Under the pieces are notes generated by a model that was not told the origin of the DNA, searched no databases, and worked only from the letters and a program-made list of their open reading frames with translations. This document shows positions 1 to 8,505 of a DNA stretch of 57,606 bases, one piece after another (the stretch's first letter is position 1; every line of letters begins with the position of its first letter). This DNA comes from DASXRC01 sp036506495. Lineage in GTDB: Bacteria > Actinomycetota > Actinomycetes > Mycobacteriales > Micromonosporaceae. A program made the position numbers and the translations under genes. The stretch spans positions 1 through 57,606 of the forward strand of contig DASXRQ010000161.1 of assembly GCA_036506495.1 (NCBI GenBank), written 5' to 3'.

Positions 1-774
1 GCCTCATCGGTGGACTCGGCGCTCGCCGCGAAGGTTCCGGACAAGATCAAGTCGGACGGCAAGATTCTGGTGGGCATCGACTCCACGTACGCGCCCAGCG
101 AGTTCCTCGACACCGATGGCAAGACGGTCATCGGGTTCGACGTGGACGTGTTCAACGCGGTGGCGGCCAAGCTCGGGCTCAAGGCCGAGTACCAGTCGGC
201 CAAGTTCGGCGACATCATCCCGGGCATACAGTCCGGTAAGTACGAGATCGGGGTCTCGTCGTTCACCATCAACACCGAGCGCAAGGCGGCCATGAACATG
301 GTCAGCTACTTCTCGGCCGGCACGCAGTGGGCGGCGAAGACGGGCGCGACCATCGACCCGAACAACGCCTGCGGCAAGAAGGTCGCCGTCCAGCAGGCCA
401 CCGTCCAGGTCGACGACCTCACCGCGAAGTCGAAGGCCTGTACGACCGCCGGCAAGCCGGCGATCACGATCGAGCAGTTCCAGGACCAGGGCCAGGCGAC
501 GGCCTCGGTCGTATCCGGCAAGAACGACGCCATGCTCGCCGACTCGCCGGTCTGCGCGTACGCGGTCAAGCAGACCAACGGGCAGCTGGCGCTCGCCGGT
601 GAGATCTACGACTCGGCACCGTACGGCTACGTGGTCGCCAAGCAGGACACCGCGTTCGCGGACGCGCTCCAGGGCGCGCTCACGGCCGTCATCGCCGACG
701 GCTCGTACACCGCGGCGCTGAAGAAGTGGGGCGTCGAGGCGGGCGGCATCACCCAACCGGCCGTCAACCCGTGA
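1..774 (+). CDS. polar amino acid ABC transporter substrate-binding protein (5' end outside window)
   Basis: Extracytoplasmic binding protein that would deliver an amino acid to the permease and ATPase encoded just downstream. The reading frame is open from base 1, so the signal peptide and lipobox lie upstream of the window; the first in-frame GTG at 10 is not the real start. The visible part has the PAAT/SBP_bac_3 layout: an early strand KILVGIDSTYAPSEF, then VIGFDVDVFNAVAAKLGL, and a C-terminal KKWGVEAGGI. Two cysteines (in NACGKKVAV and SKACTTAG) are probably a disulfide pair; this is inference. The permease begins 12 bases after the stop, so this is the first gene of a three-gene operon. 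The substrate cannot be read from sequence. Confidence 0.93.
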   Translation, partial: ASSVDSALAAKVPDKIKSDGKILVGIDSTYAPSEFLDTDGKTVIGFDVDVFNAVAAKLGLKAEYQSAKFGDIIPGIQSGKYEIGVSSFTINTERKAAMNMVSYFSAGTQWAAKTGATIDPNNACGKKVAVQQATVQVDDLTAKSKACTTAGKPAITIEQFQDQGQATASVVSGKNDAMLADSPVCAYAVKQTNGQLALAGEIYDSAPYGYVVAKQDTAFADALQGALTAVIADGSYTAALKKWGVEAGGITQPAVNP

Positions 775-786
775 TCCGACGTAGCC

Positions 787-1761
787 ATGGCTGACGTCAA
801 GCTGGACCGCGCACGGCCCGAGACCATTCGGGCCGTGCCGGTCCGCCACCCCTGGCGTTGGGTGACGATCGCCGCGCTCGCGGTGCTCGCCGCGATGTTC
901 ATCCATCTGCTGGTCAGCAACGACCGTTTCGACTGGTCGTTCATGCTCGACAACATGTTCAACCCGCCCATCGTGGAGGGCGCTCGGACCACGATCATCA
1001 TCACGGTGCTCGCGATGGTCATCGGCGTCGTCCTCGGCGTCGTGATCGCCGTGATGCGGCTGTCGACCAACCCGATTCTGTCCAGCGCCGCCTGGCTCTA
1101 TACCTGGTTCTTCCGGGCCGTTCCCCGGCTGGTGCTGCTGGTCCTCTTCGGCAACCTCGGCATCCTCTGGGAGCGCCTGGAGTTCGGCCTGCCCTTCGAC
1201 CGCCAACTGGGTGCGCTCTTCGGCATCCACGACCTCGACGCGCGGATCTTCGGCGTCGACGCCCGCACGTTCCTCTCCGGCTTCGTCGCCGGCCTGCTCG
1301 GCCTCGCCCTGTCCGAGGCCGCGTACATGGCCGAGATCGTTCGGGCCGGCATCCAGTCCATCGATCCCGGGCAGTTCGAGGCCTCGGCGGCGCTGGGCAT
1401 GAGCCGTGGTCTGACGCTGCGCCGGGTGGTGCTCCCGCAGGCGATGCGGGTCATCGTGCCGCCAACCGGAAACGAGACCATAGCGATGCTGAAGGACACG
1501 TCGCTGCTGGTCTTCGTGCCGGTCACCAACGAGCTGTTCTTCCAGCTCTCGGCGATCGGGGCGCGGACCTTCAGGGTCTTCCCCATGCTCGTCGCCGCGT
1601 GCCTGTGGTATCTCGCGCTGACGAGCGTGCTCATGGTTGGCCAGCACTTCATCGAGCGGTACTTCTCCCGGGGCTACGGCACACAGCAGCGGGCGCGCAT
1701 GCGACTGCGCGGGCTCGAGGCCGAGCACGGCGCCGTCGAGATCGAAGGGGGTACGCCATGA
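787..1761 (+). CDS. amino acid ABC transporter permease
   Basis: Inner-membrane permease of the HisM/GltK type, 324 residues. A hydrophobic segment near residues 25-42 precedes several further membrane spans. The cytoplasmic EAA loop that contacts the ATPase is clear: EAAYMAEIVRAGIQSIDPGQ followed by ASAALGMS, around residues 177-205. The N-terminal extension before the first span and the roughly 40-residue charged tail are longer than in minimal family members. Starts at ATG 787, 12 bases after the binding-protein stop, and ends in an ATGA overlap with the ATPase gene, so the two are translationally coupled. Only one permease gene is present, consistent with a homodimeric channel. Confidence 0.95.
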   Translation: MADVKLDRARPETIRAVPVRHPWRWVTIAALAVLAAMFIHLLVSNDRFDWSFMLDNMFNPPIVEGARTTIIITVLAMVIGVVLGVVIAVMRLSTNPILSSAAWLYTWFFRAVPRLVLLVLFGNLGILWERLEFGLPFDRQLGALFGIHDLDARIFGVDARTFLSGFVAGLLGLALSEAAYMAEIVRAGIQSIDPGQFEASAALGMSRGLTLRRVVLPQAMRVIVPPTGNETIAMLKDTSLLVFVPVTNELFFQLSAIGARTFRVFPMLVAACLWYLALTSVLMVGQHFIERYFSRGYGTQQRARMRLRGLEAEHGAVEIEGGTP

Positions 1762-2555
1762 CCGACGCGGCCAACGCCGGCGGGAGCACCGCGTCCGACC
1801 TGATGGTGCGCGCCGACAACGTCCACAAGTCGTTCGGTTCGCTGGAGGTGCTCAAGGGCATCGACCTGGAGGTACGGCCCGGCGAGGTGTGTTGCGTGAT
1901 CGGGCCGTCCGGCTCGGGCAAGTCGACGTTCCTGCGCTGCATCAACCACCTGGAGAAGGTGACCGCCGGCCGGATCTGGGTGGACGGCGACCTGATCGGT
2001 TACCGCGAGCGCGGCGACAAGCTGCACGAGATGCGGGAGCGGGAGGTGGCCGCGCAGCGCCAGTCGATCGGGATGGTCTTCCAGCGGTTCAACCTGTTCC
2101 CGCACATGACGGCGGCCGAGAACGTGATGGAGGCGCCGATCCGGGTCCGGCGCGTGTCGAAGGCCTCCGCCCAGCAGCGCGCGGTCGCCGTGCTGCGGCG
2201 GGTCGGCCTCGGGGACAAGGTCGACACGTACCCCAACCAGCTTTCGGGCGGCCAGCAGCAGCGGGTGGCGATCGCGCGCGCGCTGGCCATGGAGCCCAAG
2301 CTGATGCTCTTCGACGAGCCGACCAGCGCGCTCGACCCGGAGCTCGTGGGCGACGTGCTGGACGCGATGAAGGATCTCGCCCGCGATGGCATGACCATGA
2401 TCGTCGTGACGCACGAGATCGGGTTCGCGCGCGAGGTCGGCGACTCGCTGATCTTCATGGACGACGGGGTCGTCGTCGAGGCGGGACCCCCCCGCGAGGT
2501 CATCGCGAACGCGCGGCACGAGCGGACCCGGTCGTTCCTCGCGAAGGTCCTCTGA
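1758..2555 (+). CDS. amino acid ABC transporter ATP-binding protein
   Basis: ATPase subunit (GlnQ/HisP family) that powers the transporter encoded with the two preceding genes, 265 residues. Walker A is GPSGSGKST at residues 49-57, the Q-loop region is IGMVFQRFNLFPHMT, the signature is LSGGQQQR, Walker B is LMLFDEPTSALDPE and the switch histidine lies in VVTHEIGFA. A short Ala/Gly/Ser-rich N-terminal extension precedes the conserved core. ATG 1758 overlaps the permease stop (ATGA). Last gene of the operon; polA starts 70 bases downstream with its own -10 element. Confidence 0.97.
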   Translation: MTDAANAGGSTASDLMVRADNVHKSFGSLEVLKGIDLEVRPGEVCCVIGPSGSGKSTFLRCINHLEKVTAGRIWVDGDLIGYRERGDKLHEMREREVAAQRQSIGMVFQRFNLFPHMTAAENVMEAPIRVRRVSKASAQQRAVAVLRRVGLGDKVDTYPNQLSGGQQQRVAIARALAMEPKLMLFDEPTSALDPELVGDVLDAMKDLARDGMTMIVVTHEIGFAREVGDSLIFMDDGVVVEAGPPREVIANARHERTRSFLAKVL

Positions 2556-2611
2556 GCGGGCCACACCGCTGACCGGCCGTGGGGCGGACCCAGGTTGTCG
2601 GTGGGGCGGAC

Positions 2612-2617
2612 TAGAGT
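2612..2617 (+). promoter_or_regulatory. putative -10 element of polA (leaderless)
   Basis: TAGAGT ends 8 bases before the GTG of polA and no purine-rich ribosome binding site lies between. This spacing fits transcription starting at or next to the start codon. No convincing -35 is visible; TTGTCG at 2595-2600 is too close. Confidence 0.5.
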
Positions 2618-2625
2618 CGCCTAGC

Positions 2626-5307
2626 GTGACAGACTCGACGCCGCGCCTGCTGCTGGTCGACGGCCATTCGCTGGCGTACCGAGCGTTCTTCGCGCTGCCG
2701 GTGGAGAACTTCTCCACCACGACGGGGCAGCCGACGAACGCCGTCTACGGGTTCACGTCGATGCTGATCAACGTGCTCCGCGACGAGCGTCCGACGCATG
2801 TCGTGGTCGCGTTCGATGTGTCCCGGCGGTCGTTCCGCAACGAGCGGTACGCGGAGTACAAGGCGGGCCGGTCGGAGACACCGACCGATTTCAAGGGCCA
2901 GGTCAGCCTCGTCCGGGAGGTGCTGGCCGCGCTGCGTATCCCCGTCGTGGAGAAGGAGGGGTACGAGGCGGACGACGTGCTCGCCACCCTCGCCTGCCAG
3001 GCCCGCGACCAGGGCATGGACGTGCTCGTCTGCACCGGTGACCGCGACGCGTTCCAGCTCGTCGGCGACCGGGTCACGGTGCTGTACCCGATCCGCGGCG
3101 TCTCGGAGCTGACCCGGATGGACACGGCCGCGGTCACCGCGCGGTACGGGATCGGACCTGAGCGCTACCGCGACCTCGCCGCGCTCGTGGGGGAGTCCAG
3201 CGACAACCTGCCCGGGGTGCCGGGCGTCGGCCCGAAGACCGCCGCCAAGTGGATCAATCAGTACGGCGGGCTGGAGGGCGTCGTCGCCCACGTCGACGAG
3301 ATCAAGGGCAAGGCCGGCGACAGCCTGCGCGAGCGGCTCGCCGACGTGCTGCGCAACTACGAGATCAACTATCTCGTGTCCGACCTGGACCTGCCGCTCG
3401 GCCCGGAGGGCGCCCGGTGGGCCGGCTGGGATCGGGAGGCGGTGCACCGGGTCTTCGACACGCTGCAGTTCCGCATCCTGCGCGACCGGCTCTACCAGTA
3501 CCTCGAGGCGGTCGAGCCGGAGGCGGAGGCGGGCTTCGACCTCGCCGGCGCGGTGCTCACACCCGGCCGCGTGGCGCCGTGGCTGGCGACCCACGCCCGT
3601 GGCGTCGTCGGTGTGGCCGCGTCCGGCACGTTCGGCCGGGGCACGGGATCGCTGACCGGCGTCGCGGTCGCGGCCGGGGACGGCCCAGCCGCGTGGTTCG
3701 ACCCGGCCGAGCTGGACAGCGCGGACGAGGCGGCGGTCGCCGAGTGGCTGGCCGACCCCGACCGGCCCAAGATCCTGCATGACGCGAAGCCGGTGCTGCT
3801 CGCGTTCGCCGCGCACGGGTGGGAGCTGCGTGGGCTGGCCCGCGACACCGCGCTCGCGGCGTACCTCGCCCGGCCCGACCAGCGCTCCTACGATCTGACC
3901 GACCTCGCGCTGCGCTACCTGCATCGGGAGCTGCGCGTCGAGGCGCCCGCCGAGGGCCAGCTGACGCTCGAGGGGCTCGGCCCGACCGCCGAGCTGGAGC
4001 AGAACCTCATGCTTCGCGCGCGCGCCACCCTCGACCTGTCCGACGCGCTCGACGCCGAGCTGACCCGTGAGGGCGACGCCGCCCTGCGCCTGCTCGCCGA
4101 GGTCGAGCAGCCGCTCGCGTACGTGCTCGCCGGCATGGAGCGGGTCGGCATCGCGGCGGACACGCACTACCTGTCCGACCTGGAGGCCCACTTCGCGGCC
4201 GAGGTGAAGGCGGCCGCCCAGGCGGCGTACTCCGTGGTCGGTCGCGAGTTCAACCTGGGCTCGCCCAAGCAGTTGCAGGACATCTTGTTCACCGAGCTGG
4301 GGTTGCCCAAGACGAGGCGCATCAAGTCCGGCTACACCACCGACGCCGATGCGCTGCAGGGCCTGTACGCGCAGACCGGGCACCTGATCCTCGAGCACCT
4401 CCTCCGCCACCGCGACGTCGCGAAGTTGAAGTCCACCGTGGACGGTTTGCTCAAGTCGGTCAGCGATGACGGTCGGATCCACACCACGTTCTTCCAGACG
4501 GTTGCGGCCACGGGCCGGCTGTCGAGCACCGATCCGAACCTGCAGAACGTGCCGATCCGCACCGAGGAGGGCCGGCGCATTCGGCGGGCCTTCATCGTGG
4601 GCGAGGGCTACGACTGTCTGATGACCGCCGACTACAGCCAGATCGAGATGCGCATCATGGCGCACCTGTCCCGCGACGAGGCCCTGATCGAGGCGTTCAA
4701 CTCGGGTGCCGACTTTCACGCCGCCACCGCGTCGTCGGTGTTCTCGGTCCCGCTGAGCGAGGTCGTGGGGGAGCAGCGCCGCCGGATCAAGGCGATGAAC
4801 TACGGCCTGGCGTACGGGCTGTCGGCGTACGGGCTGTCGCAGCAGCTGGGCATCACGCCCGCCGAGGCAACCGTGCTCATGGAGGAGTATTTCAGCCGGT
4901 TCGGCGGCGTCCGCGACTACCTGCACAAGGTGGTCGGTCAGGCCCGGCAGGACGGCTACACGGAGACGATCCTGGGCCGCCGGCGGTACCTGCCCGATCT
5001 GGTGAGCGACAACCGGCAGCGGCGCGAGATGGCCGAGCGGATGGCGCTCAACGCACCGATCCAGGGCTCCGCAGCCGACATCATCAAGGTCGCCATGCTG
5101 CGGGTGGACGACGCGCTGCGCCGTTCCGGGCTGCGTTCCCGGATGCTCCTCCAGGTGCACGACGAGCTCGTGTTCGAGGTCGGCCGGGGCGAACGCGAGC
5201 GGCTCGAGGCGCTGGTCCGCCGGGAAATGGGCGCGGCGTACGCGCTGTCCGTCCCGATGGAGGTGTCGATCGGCGTCGGCCGCGACTGGGACGCGGCGGA
5301 TCACTGA
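2626..5307 (+). CDS. polA: DNA polymerase I
   Basis: Fills repair gaps and removes RNA primers. 893 residues with three regions: 5'-nuclease (about 1-300, opening LLLVDGHSLAYRAFFALP and with GVPGVGPKTAAKW), a degenerate 3'-5' exonuclease region (about 310-490) and the family A polymerase (about 500-893). Polymerase motif A DYSQIEMR starts at D669, motif B RRRIKAMNYGLAYG at 718, and motif C HDE at 845-847. The exonuclease region lacks the DxE of motif Exo I: the matching stretch reads GVVGVAASGTFGRG, so proofreading is probably absent, as known for other actinobacterial PolA. GTG start is chosen for its family fit and the TAGAGT 8 bases upstream. It sits in the conserved polA-rpsA-coaE-uvrB order. 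Confidence 0.98.
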   Translation: MTDSTPRLLLVDGHSLAYRAFFALPVENFSTTTGQPTNAVYGFTSMLINVLRDERPTHVVVAFDVSRRSFRNERYAEYKAGRSETPTDFKGQVSLVREVLAALRIPVVEKEGYEADDVLATLACQARDQGMDVLVCTGDRDAFQLVGDRVTVLYPIRGVSELTRMDTAAVTARYGIGPERYRDLAALVGESSDNLPGVPGVGPKTAAKWINQYGGLEGVVAHVDEIKGKAGDSLRERLADVLRNYEINYLVSDLDLPLGPEGARWAGWDREAVHRVFDTLQFRILRDRLYQYLEAVEPEAEAGFDLAGAVLTPGRVAPWLATHARGVVGVAASGTFGRGTGSLTGVAVAAGDGPAAWFDPAELDSADEAAVAEWLADPDRPKILHDAKPVLLAFAAHGWELRGLARDTALAAYLARPDQRSYDLTDLALRYLHRELRVEAPAEGQLTLEGLGPTAELEQNLMLRARATLDLSDALDAELTREGDAALRLLAEVEQPLAYVLAGMERVGIAADTHYLSDLEAHFAAEVKAAAQAAYSVVGREFNLGSPKQLQDILFTELGLPKTRRIKSGYTTDADALQGLYAQTGHLILEHLLRHRDVAKLKSTVDGLLKSVSDDGRIHTTFFQTVAATGRLSSTDPNLQNVPIRTEEGRRIRRAFIVGEGYDCLMTADYSQIEMRIMAHLSRDEALIEAFNSGADFHAATASSVFSVPLSEVVGEQRRRIKAMNYGLAYGLSAYGLSQQLGITPAEATVLMEEYFSRFGGVRDYLHKVVGQARQDGYTETILGRRRYLPDLVSDNRQRREMAERMALNAPIQGSAADIIKVAMLRVDDALRRSGLRSRMLLQVHDELVFEVGRGERERLEALVRREMGAAYALSVPMEVSIGVGRDWDAADH

Positions 5308-5335
5308 GCAGGCCGCCGCCGGGGACGATGTCGAG

Positions 5336-5836
5336 ATGACCGAGATCGCCGTGCGACCGATGGCCGACGCGGACGCCGAGGAGGTGCTCGCCATCTACCA
5401 GGCCGGCATCGACACGGGCGACGCCACGTTCGAGACCGCGACGCCGAGCTGGGACTCGTTCGTCGCGGGCAAGCTGTCCGCGCACCGACTCGTGGCGATC
5501 GATCCGTCGACCGGCCGGGTGCTCGGCTGGGCGGCTCTGTCGCGGGTCTCCAACCGGTGCGTGTACGCCGGGGTCGCCGAGAACTCGATCTTTATCCACC
5601 CGGACGCGCGTGGCCGTGGCGTCGGTACCGCACTGCTCGCGGCGCTCGTGGAGTCGTCGGAGCGGGCCGGCATCTGGACGCTGCAGACCGGAATCTTCCC
5701 CGAGAACGCCGCCAGCCTCGCGCTGCACGAGCGGGCCGGGTTCCGCGTGGTCGGCCGTCGCGAGCGGATCGGCAAGCACCACGGCCGCTGGCGGGACGTC
5801 GTGTTCCTGGAGCGCCGCAGCCCGGTGGTCTCCTAG
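5336..5836 (+). CDS. GNAT family N-acetyltransferase, phosphinothricin-acetyltransferase-like
   Basis: Acetyl-CoA-dependent N-acetyltransferase of 166 residues, the usual length of the Pat/Bar subgroup. Near the N-terminus it has AIYQAGIDTGDATFET, typical of this subgroup (related proteins read YN.GI..G.ATFE). The acetyl-CoA binding motif is IHPDARGRGVGTALLAAL, and the C-terminal part NAASLALHERAGFRVVGR is the standard GNAT beta5-alpha4 region. Starts at ATG 5336, 28 bases after the polA stop. The natural substrate (a herbicide-like amino acid, methionine sulfoximine or other amine) cannot be told from sequence. No resistance or biosynthetic genes are adjacent. Confidence 0.9.
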   Translation: MTEIAVRPMADADAEEVLAIYQAGIDTGDATFETATPSWDSFVAGKLSAHRLVAIDPSTGRVLGWAALSRVSNRCVYAGVAENSIFIHPDARGRGVGTALLAALVESSERAGIWTLQTGIFPENAASLALHERAGFRVVGRRERIGKHHGRWRDVVFLERRSPVVS

Positions 5837-5865
5837 CCGACCAAGATCACCGCACGTCAGGGACG

Positions 5866-6660
5866 TCACGGCTTGACGGAGACGAAGATCGCCGTGCCGG
5901 GGAAGACCCGGCCGCGCAGTGGGCTCCACTGACCCCAGACCCGGTCGTGCCCCTCCGGCCACTCCGGCTCGATCACGTCGCGCAGCACGAAACCGGCCGC
6001 GACCAGCTCGCGCACGCGGTCACCGAGCGTGCGGTGCTGCTCCACGTAGGTCGGTACGCCGTCGGCGTCGTGCTCCACGTAGGGGCGGCGGTCGAAGTAG
6101 GAGTGGGTGGCCACGAGGCCGGCCTCGCCGGGGTCGTCGAGGAAGATCCACCGCATCGGGTGCGTGACCGAGAAGACCCATCGACCACCCGGGCGCAGCA
6201 CCCGGTACACCTCCCGCATCACCGCCGCCGAGTCGACCACGAACGGCACCGCCCCGAACGCCGTACAGACGGTGTCGAACGACGCACCCGCGAAGGGCAG
6301 CGCCAGGGCGTCGGCCTGGACCAACGGCACGCGTACGCCCGCACGCTGTTCGGCGACGACGGCGTGCCGCAACATGCCGGCGGACAGGTCCGTGGCGACC
6401 GCGTCGGCACCCTGGGTGGCCAGCCACCGGGCCGCGGACGCCGCGCCGCAGCCCAGCTCCAGCACCCGACGCCCGCGCACGTCGCCGAGCAGGCGGGCGT
6501 TGGCCTCGCGCAGTCCCTCCGGACACCAGACGAAGTCAATCTCGCCAAGGAAATCACCGTGTTCGGCCTGGTAATTGTCCGCGTCGAAGTCCCACCAGCG
6601 CCGGCTGGCCAGCCGGCTCTCGGGATCGCTTACCGTGCGCCGGGTCACGCCGTTCGCCAT
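5866..6660 (-). CDS. class I SAM-dependent methyltransferase
   Basis: Soluble methyltransferase of 264 residues from ATG 6660. Motif I is RVLELGCGAASAARWLATQG, followed by an acidic motif II region (ADAVATDLSAGML) and a post-motif segment VLRPGGRWVFSVTHPMRWIF. The N-terminal SRRWWDFDADNYQAEHGDFL matches a conserved actinobacterial subgroup that often sits beside rpsA. An upstream in-frame start at 6711 exists but would add 17 poorly conserved residues; MANGVTRR is the more likely beginning, with TACCGT as a possible -10 ten bases upstream. Transcribed divergently from rpsA. Substrate unknown. Confidence 0.9.
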   Translation of the reverse strand: MANGVTRRTVSDPESRLASRRWWDFDADNYQAEHGDFLGEIDFVWCPEGLREANARLLGDVRGRRVLELGCGAASAARWLATQGADAVATDLSAGMLRHAVVAEQRAGVRVPLVQADALALPFAGASFDTVCTAFGAVPFVVDSAAVMREVYRVLRPGGRWVFSVTHPMRWIFLDDPGEAGLVATHSYFDRRPYVEHDADGVPTYVEQHRTLGDRVRELVAAGFVLRDVIEPEWPEGHDRVWGQWSPLRGRVFPGTAIFVSVKP

Positions 6661-6940
6661 CACGGACGCCACGGTACGGTGTGATGCAACTGACATTCGG
6701 GTCGGATGCACCCGAAGGGGCAGAGGGCTGCATCACGTATGGACAGGTGTTGCACGGTGTGGCAACGCGCACGGTAAGCTGTTCGATGCGCTCGTGGATC
6801 GCGTGCCTCGGCAGGGAGCAGGTCCGCGGTCGTCGGACACTTCCAACGATCTTATGTGGATCGTAGCCTCGTGCCCGGCGGCGAATCCGCGGGCGTACGC
6901 AGGTCACCGCGACAACCATCCGTTCGGAGCAACAGTCCAC
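6661..6940 (+). promoter_or_regulatory. rpsA upstream region with candidate promoter
   Basis: 280 bases without a gene, between a divergent methyltransferase and rpsA. A candidate promoter is TTGCAC (6750-6755) and TAAGCT (6775-6780) with a long 19-base spacer, which would give a leader of about 155 bases. Imperfect inverted repeats such as GTTGC...GCAAC lie around 6749-6765. No recognised riboswitch or autoregulatory S1 site could be assigned. The open frame that extends upstream of the rpsA ATG is not conserved in composition and is not coding in my view. Confidence 0.35.
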
Positions 6941-8422
6941 ATGACGAGCAGCATCGAGGCTACCTCGAGCGCACCCAAGGTAACCGTCGACGACCTCGGC
7001 TCGGAGGAAGCATTCCTCGCCGCGATCGACGAAACCATTAAGTACTTCAACGACGGCGACATTGTCGAAGGCACCGTCGTCAAGGTCGACCGGGACGAGG
7101 TCCTGCTCGACATCGGCTACAAGACCGAGGGCGTCATCCCCTCGCGCGAGTTGTCGATCAAGCACGACGTGGACCCCGCCGAGGTCGTGTCCGTCGGTGA
7201 CCACATCGAGGCCCTGGTTCTCCAGAAGGAGGACAAGGAGGGCCGCCTGATCCTCTCGAAGAAGCGGGCGCAGTACGAGCGCGCGTGGGGAACGATCGAG
7301 AAGATCAAGGACGAGGACGGGGTCGTGCGCGGCTCCGTCATCGAGGTCGTCAAGGGTGGCCTCATCCTCGACATCGGGCTGCGTGGCTTCCTGCCCGCCT
7401 CCCTCGTCGAGATGCGCCGCGTCCGCGACCTGCAGCCGTACGTCGGCCGCGAACTCGAGGCGAAGATCATCGAGCTGGACAAGAACCGCAACAACGTGGT
7501 GCTCTCCCGCCGTGCGTGGCTCGAGCAGACCCAGTCCGAGGTCCGCACCGAGTTCCTCAACAAGCTGCAGCGCGGCCAGGTCCGCAAGGGCGTCGTCTCC
7601 TCGATCGTCAACTTCGGCGCGTTCGTCGACCTGGGCGGCGTGGATGGCCTCGTGCATGTCTCCGAGCTGTCCTGGAAGCACATCGATCACCCGTCCGAGG
7701 TAGTCGAGGTCGGCCAGGAGGTCGAGGTCGAGGTGCTCGATGTCGATCTGGAGCGCGAGCGGGTCTCGCTGTCGCTGAAGGCGACCCAGGAGGACCCGTG
7801 GCGCCAGTTCGCCCGGACCCACGCCATCCAGCAGATCGTGCCGGGCAAGGTCACCAAGCTCGTCCCGTTCGGCGCGTTCGTCCGCGTCGACGACGGCATC
7901 GAGGGCCTGGTGCACATCTCGGAGCTGGCCGAGCGCCACGTCGAGATCCCGGAGCAGGTCGTCCAGGTGGGCTCGGACGTCATGGTGAAGGTCATCGACA
8001 TCGACCTGGAGCGCCGGCGGATCTCGCTGTCGCTCAAGCAGGCGAACGAGGGCTTCGTCGAGGGCGAGGAGCACTTCGACCCCACGCTGTACGGCATGGC
8101 CGCGACCTACGACACCGAGGGCAACTACGTCTACCCGGACGGCTTCGACCCGGAGACGGGCGAGTGGCTCGAGGGGTACGACAAGCAGCGCGAGGAGTGG
8201 GAGCGGCAGTACGCCGAGGCGCGCCAGCGCTGGGAGGCCCACACCAAGCAGGTGCAGACCGCGCGGGCTGCCGACGCGGACGCCGCGACACAGCCGGCAC
8301 CGGCCAGCCCGGCATCGGCCCCGCCAGCCCCGGCTCGTCCCGCCGAGGAGCCCAGCGGCACACTCGCCACCGACGAGGCGCTCGCCGCGCTGCGCGAGAA
8401 GCTCGCCGGCGGCAAGGACTGA
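6941..8422 (+). CDS. rpsA: 30S ribosomal protein S1
   Basis: RNA-binding ribosomal protein that recruits mRNA to the 30S subunit; 493 residues. Four S1 domains are visible: GDIVEGTVVKVDRDEVLLDI, then GSVIEVVKGGLILDIGLRGF, GVVSSIVNFGAFVDLGGVDG and GKVTKLVPFGAFVRVDDGIE, each with the terminal V.LSLK-type strand in domains 3 and 4. After domain 4 comes an acidic, tyrosine-rich linker and an Ala/Pro-rich tail (about residues 445-475) ending ALREKLAGGKD. ATG 6941 is chosen because MTSSIEA is the usual actinobacterial start. Followed by a strong hairpin terminator and coaE. Confidence 0.97.
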   Translation: MTSSIEATSSAPKVTVDDLGSEEAFLAAIDETIKYFNDGDIVEGTVVKVDRDEVLLDIGYKTEGVIPSRELSIKHDVDPAEVVSVGDHIEALVLQKEDKEGRLILSKKRAQYERAWGTIEKIKDEDGVVRGSVIEVVKGGLILDIGLRGFLPASLVEMRRVRDLQPYVGRELEAKIIELDKNRNNVVLSRRAWLEQTQSEVRTEFLNKLQRGQVRKGVVSSIVNFGAFVDLGGVDGLVHVSELSWKHIDHPSEVVEVGQEVEVEVLDVDLERERVSLSLKATQEDPWRQFARTHAIQQIVPGKVTKLVPFGAFVRVDDGIEGLVHISELAERHVEIPEQVVQVGSDVMVKVIDIDLERRRISLSLKQANEGFVEGEEHFDPTLYGMAATYDTEGNYVYPDGFDPETGEWLEGYDKQREEWERQYAEARQRWEAHTKQVQTARAADADAATQPAPASPASAPPAPARPAEEPSGTLATDEALAALREKLAGGKD

Positions 8423-8442
8423 CCAGCGTTCGACGGCTCTCA

Positions 8443-8474
8443 CGGGCCCCGCACGGGAAGCCGGGCGGGGCCCG
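8443..8474 (+). terminator. intrinsic-type terminator hairpin after rpsA
   Basis: Perfect 10-base inverted repeat CGGGCCCCGC (8443-8452) and GCGGGGCCCG (8465-8474) with a 12-base loop, followed by a modestly T-containing tract. It lies 20 bases after the rpsA stop and before coaE. Confidence 0.75.
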
Positions 8475-8505
8475 AGTCGTTTGTGCCGGGTGATTCACTT
8501 ACCCG

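Noticed and set aside
4..1728. 574-residue minus-strand open frame opposite the ABC transporter genes
   Set aside because: Shadow frame: low-complexity Glu/Arg/His composition with no recognisable motif.
2611..5394. 927-residue open frame on the minus strand opposite polA
   Set aside because: Arg/Gly/Ala-rich translation without domain motifs, exactly antisense to a clear polA; produced by GC-rich codon bias.
6750..6780. LexA or other defined operator near rpsA and uvrB
   Set aside because: No GAAC-N4-GTTC-like box was seen; only a weak promoter-like pair is left.
6575..6940. Upstream extension of the rpsA frame
   Set aside because: Overlaps the divergent methyltransferase and lacks S1 similarity; ATG 6941 gives the usual start.
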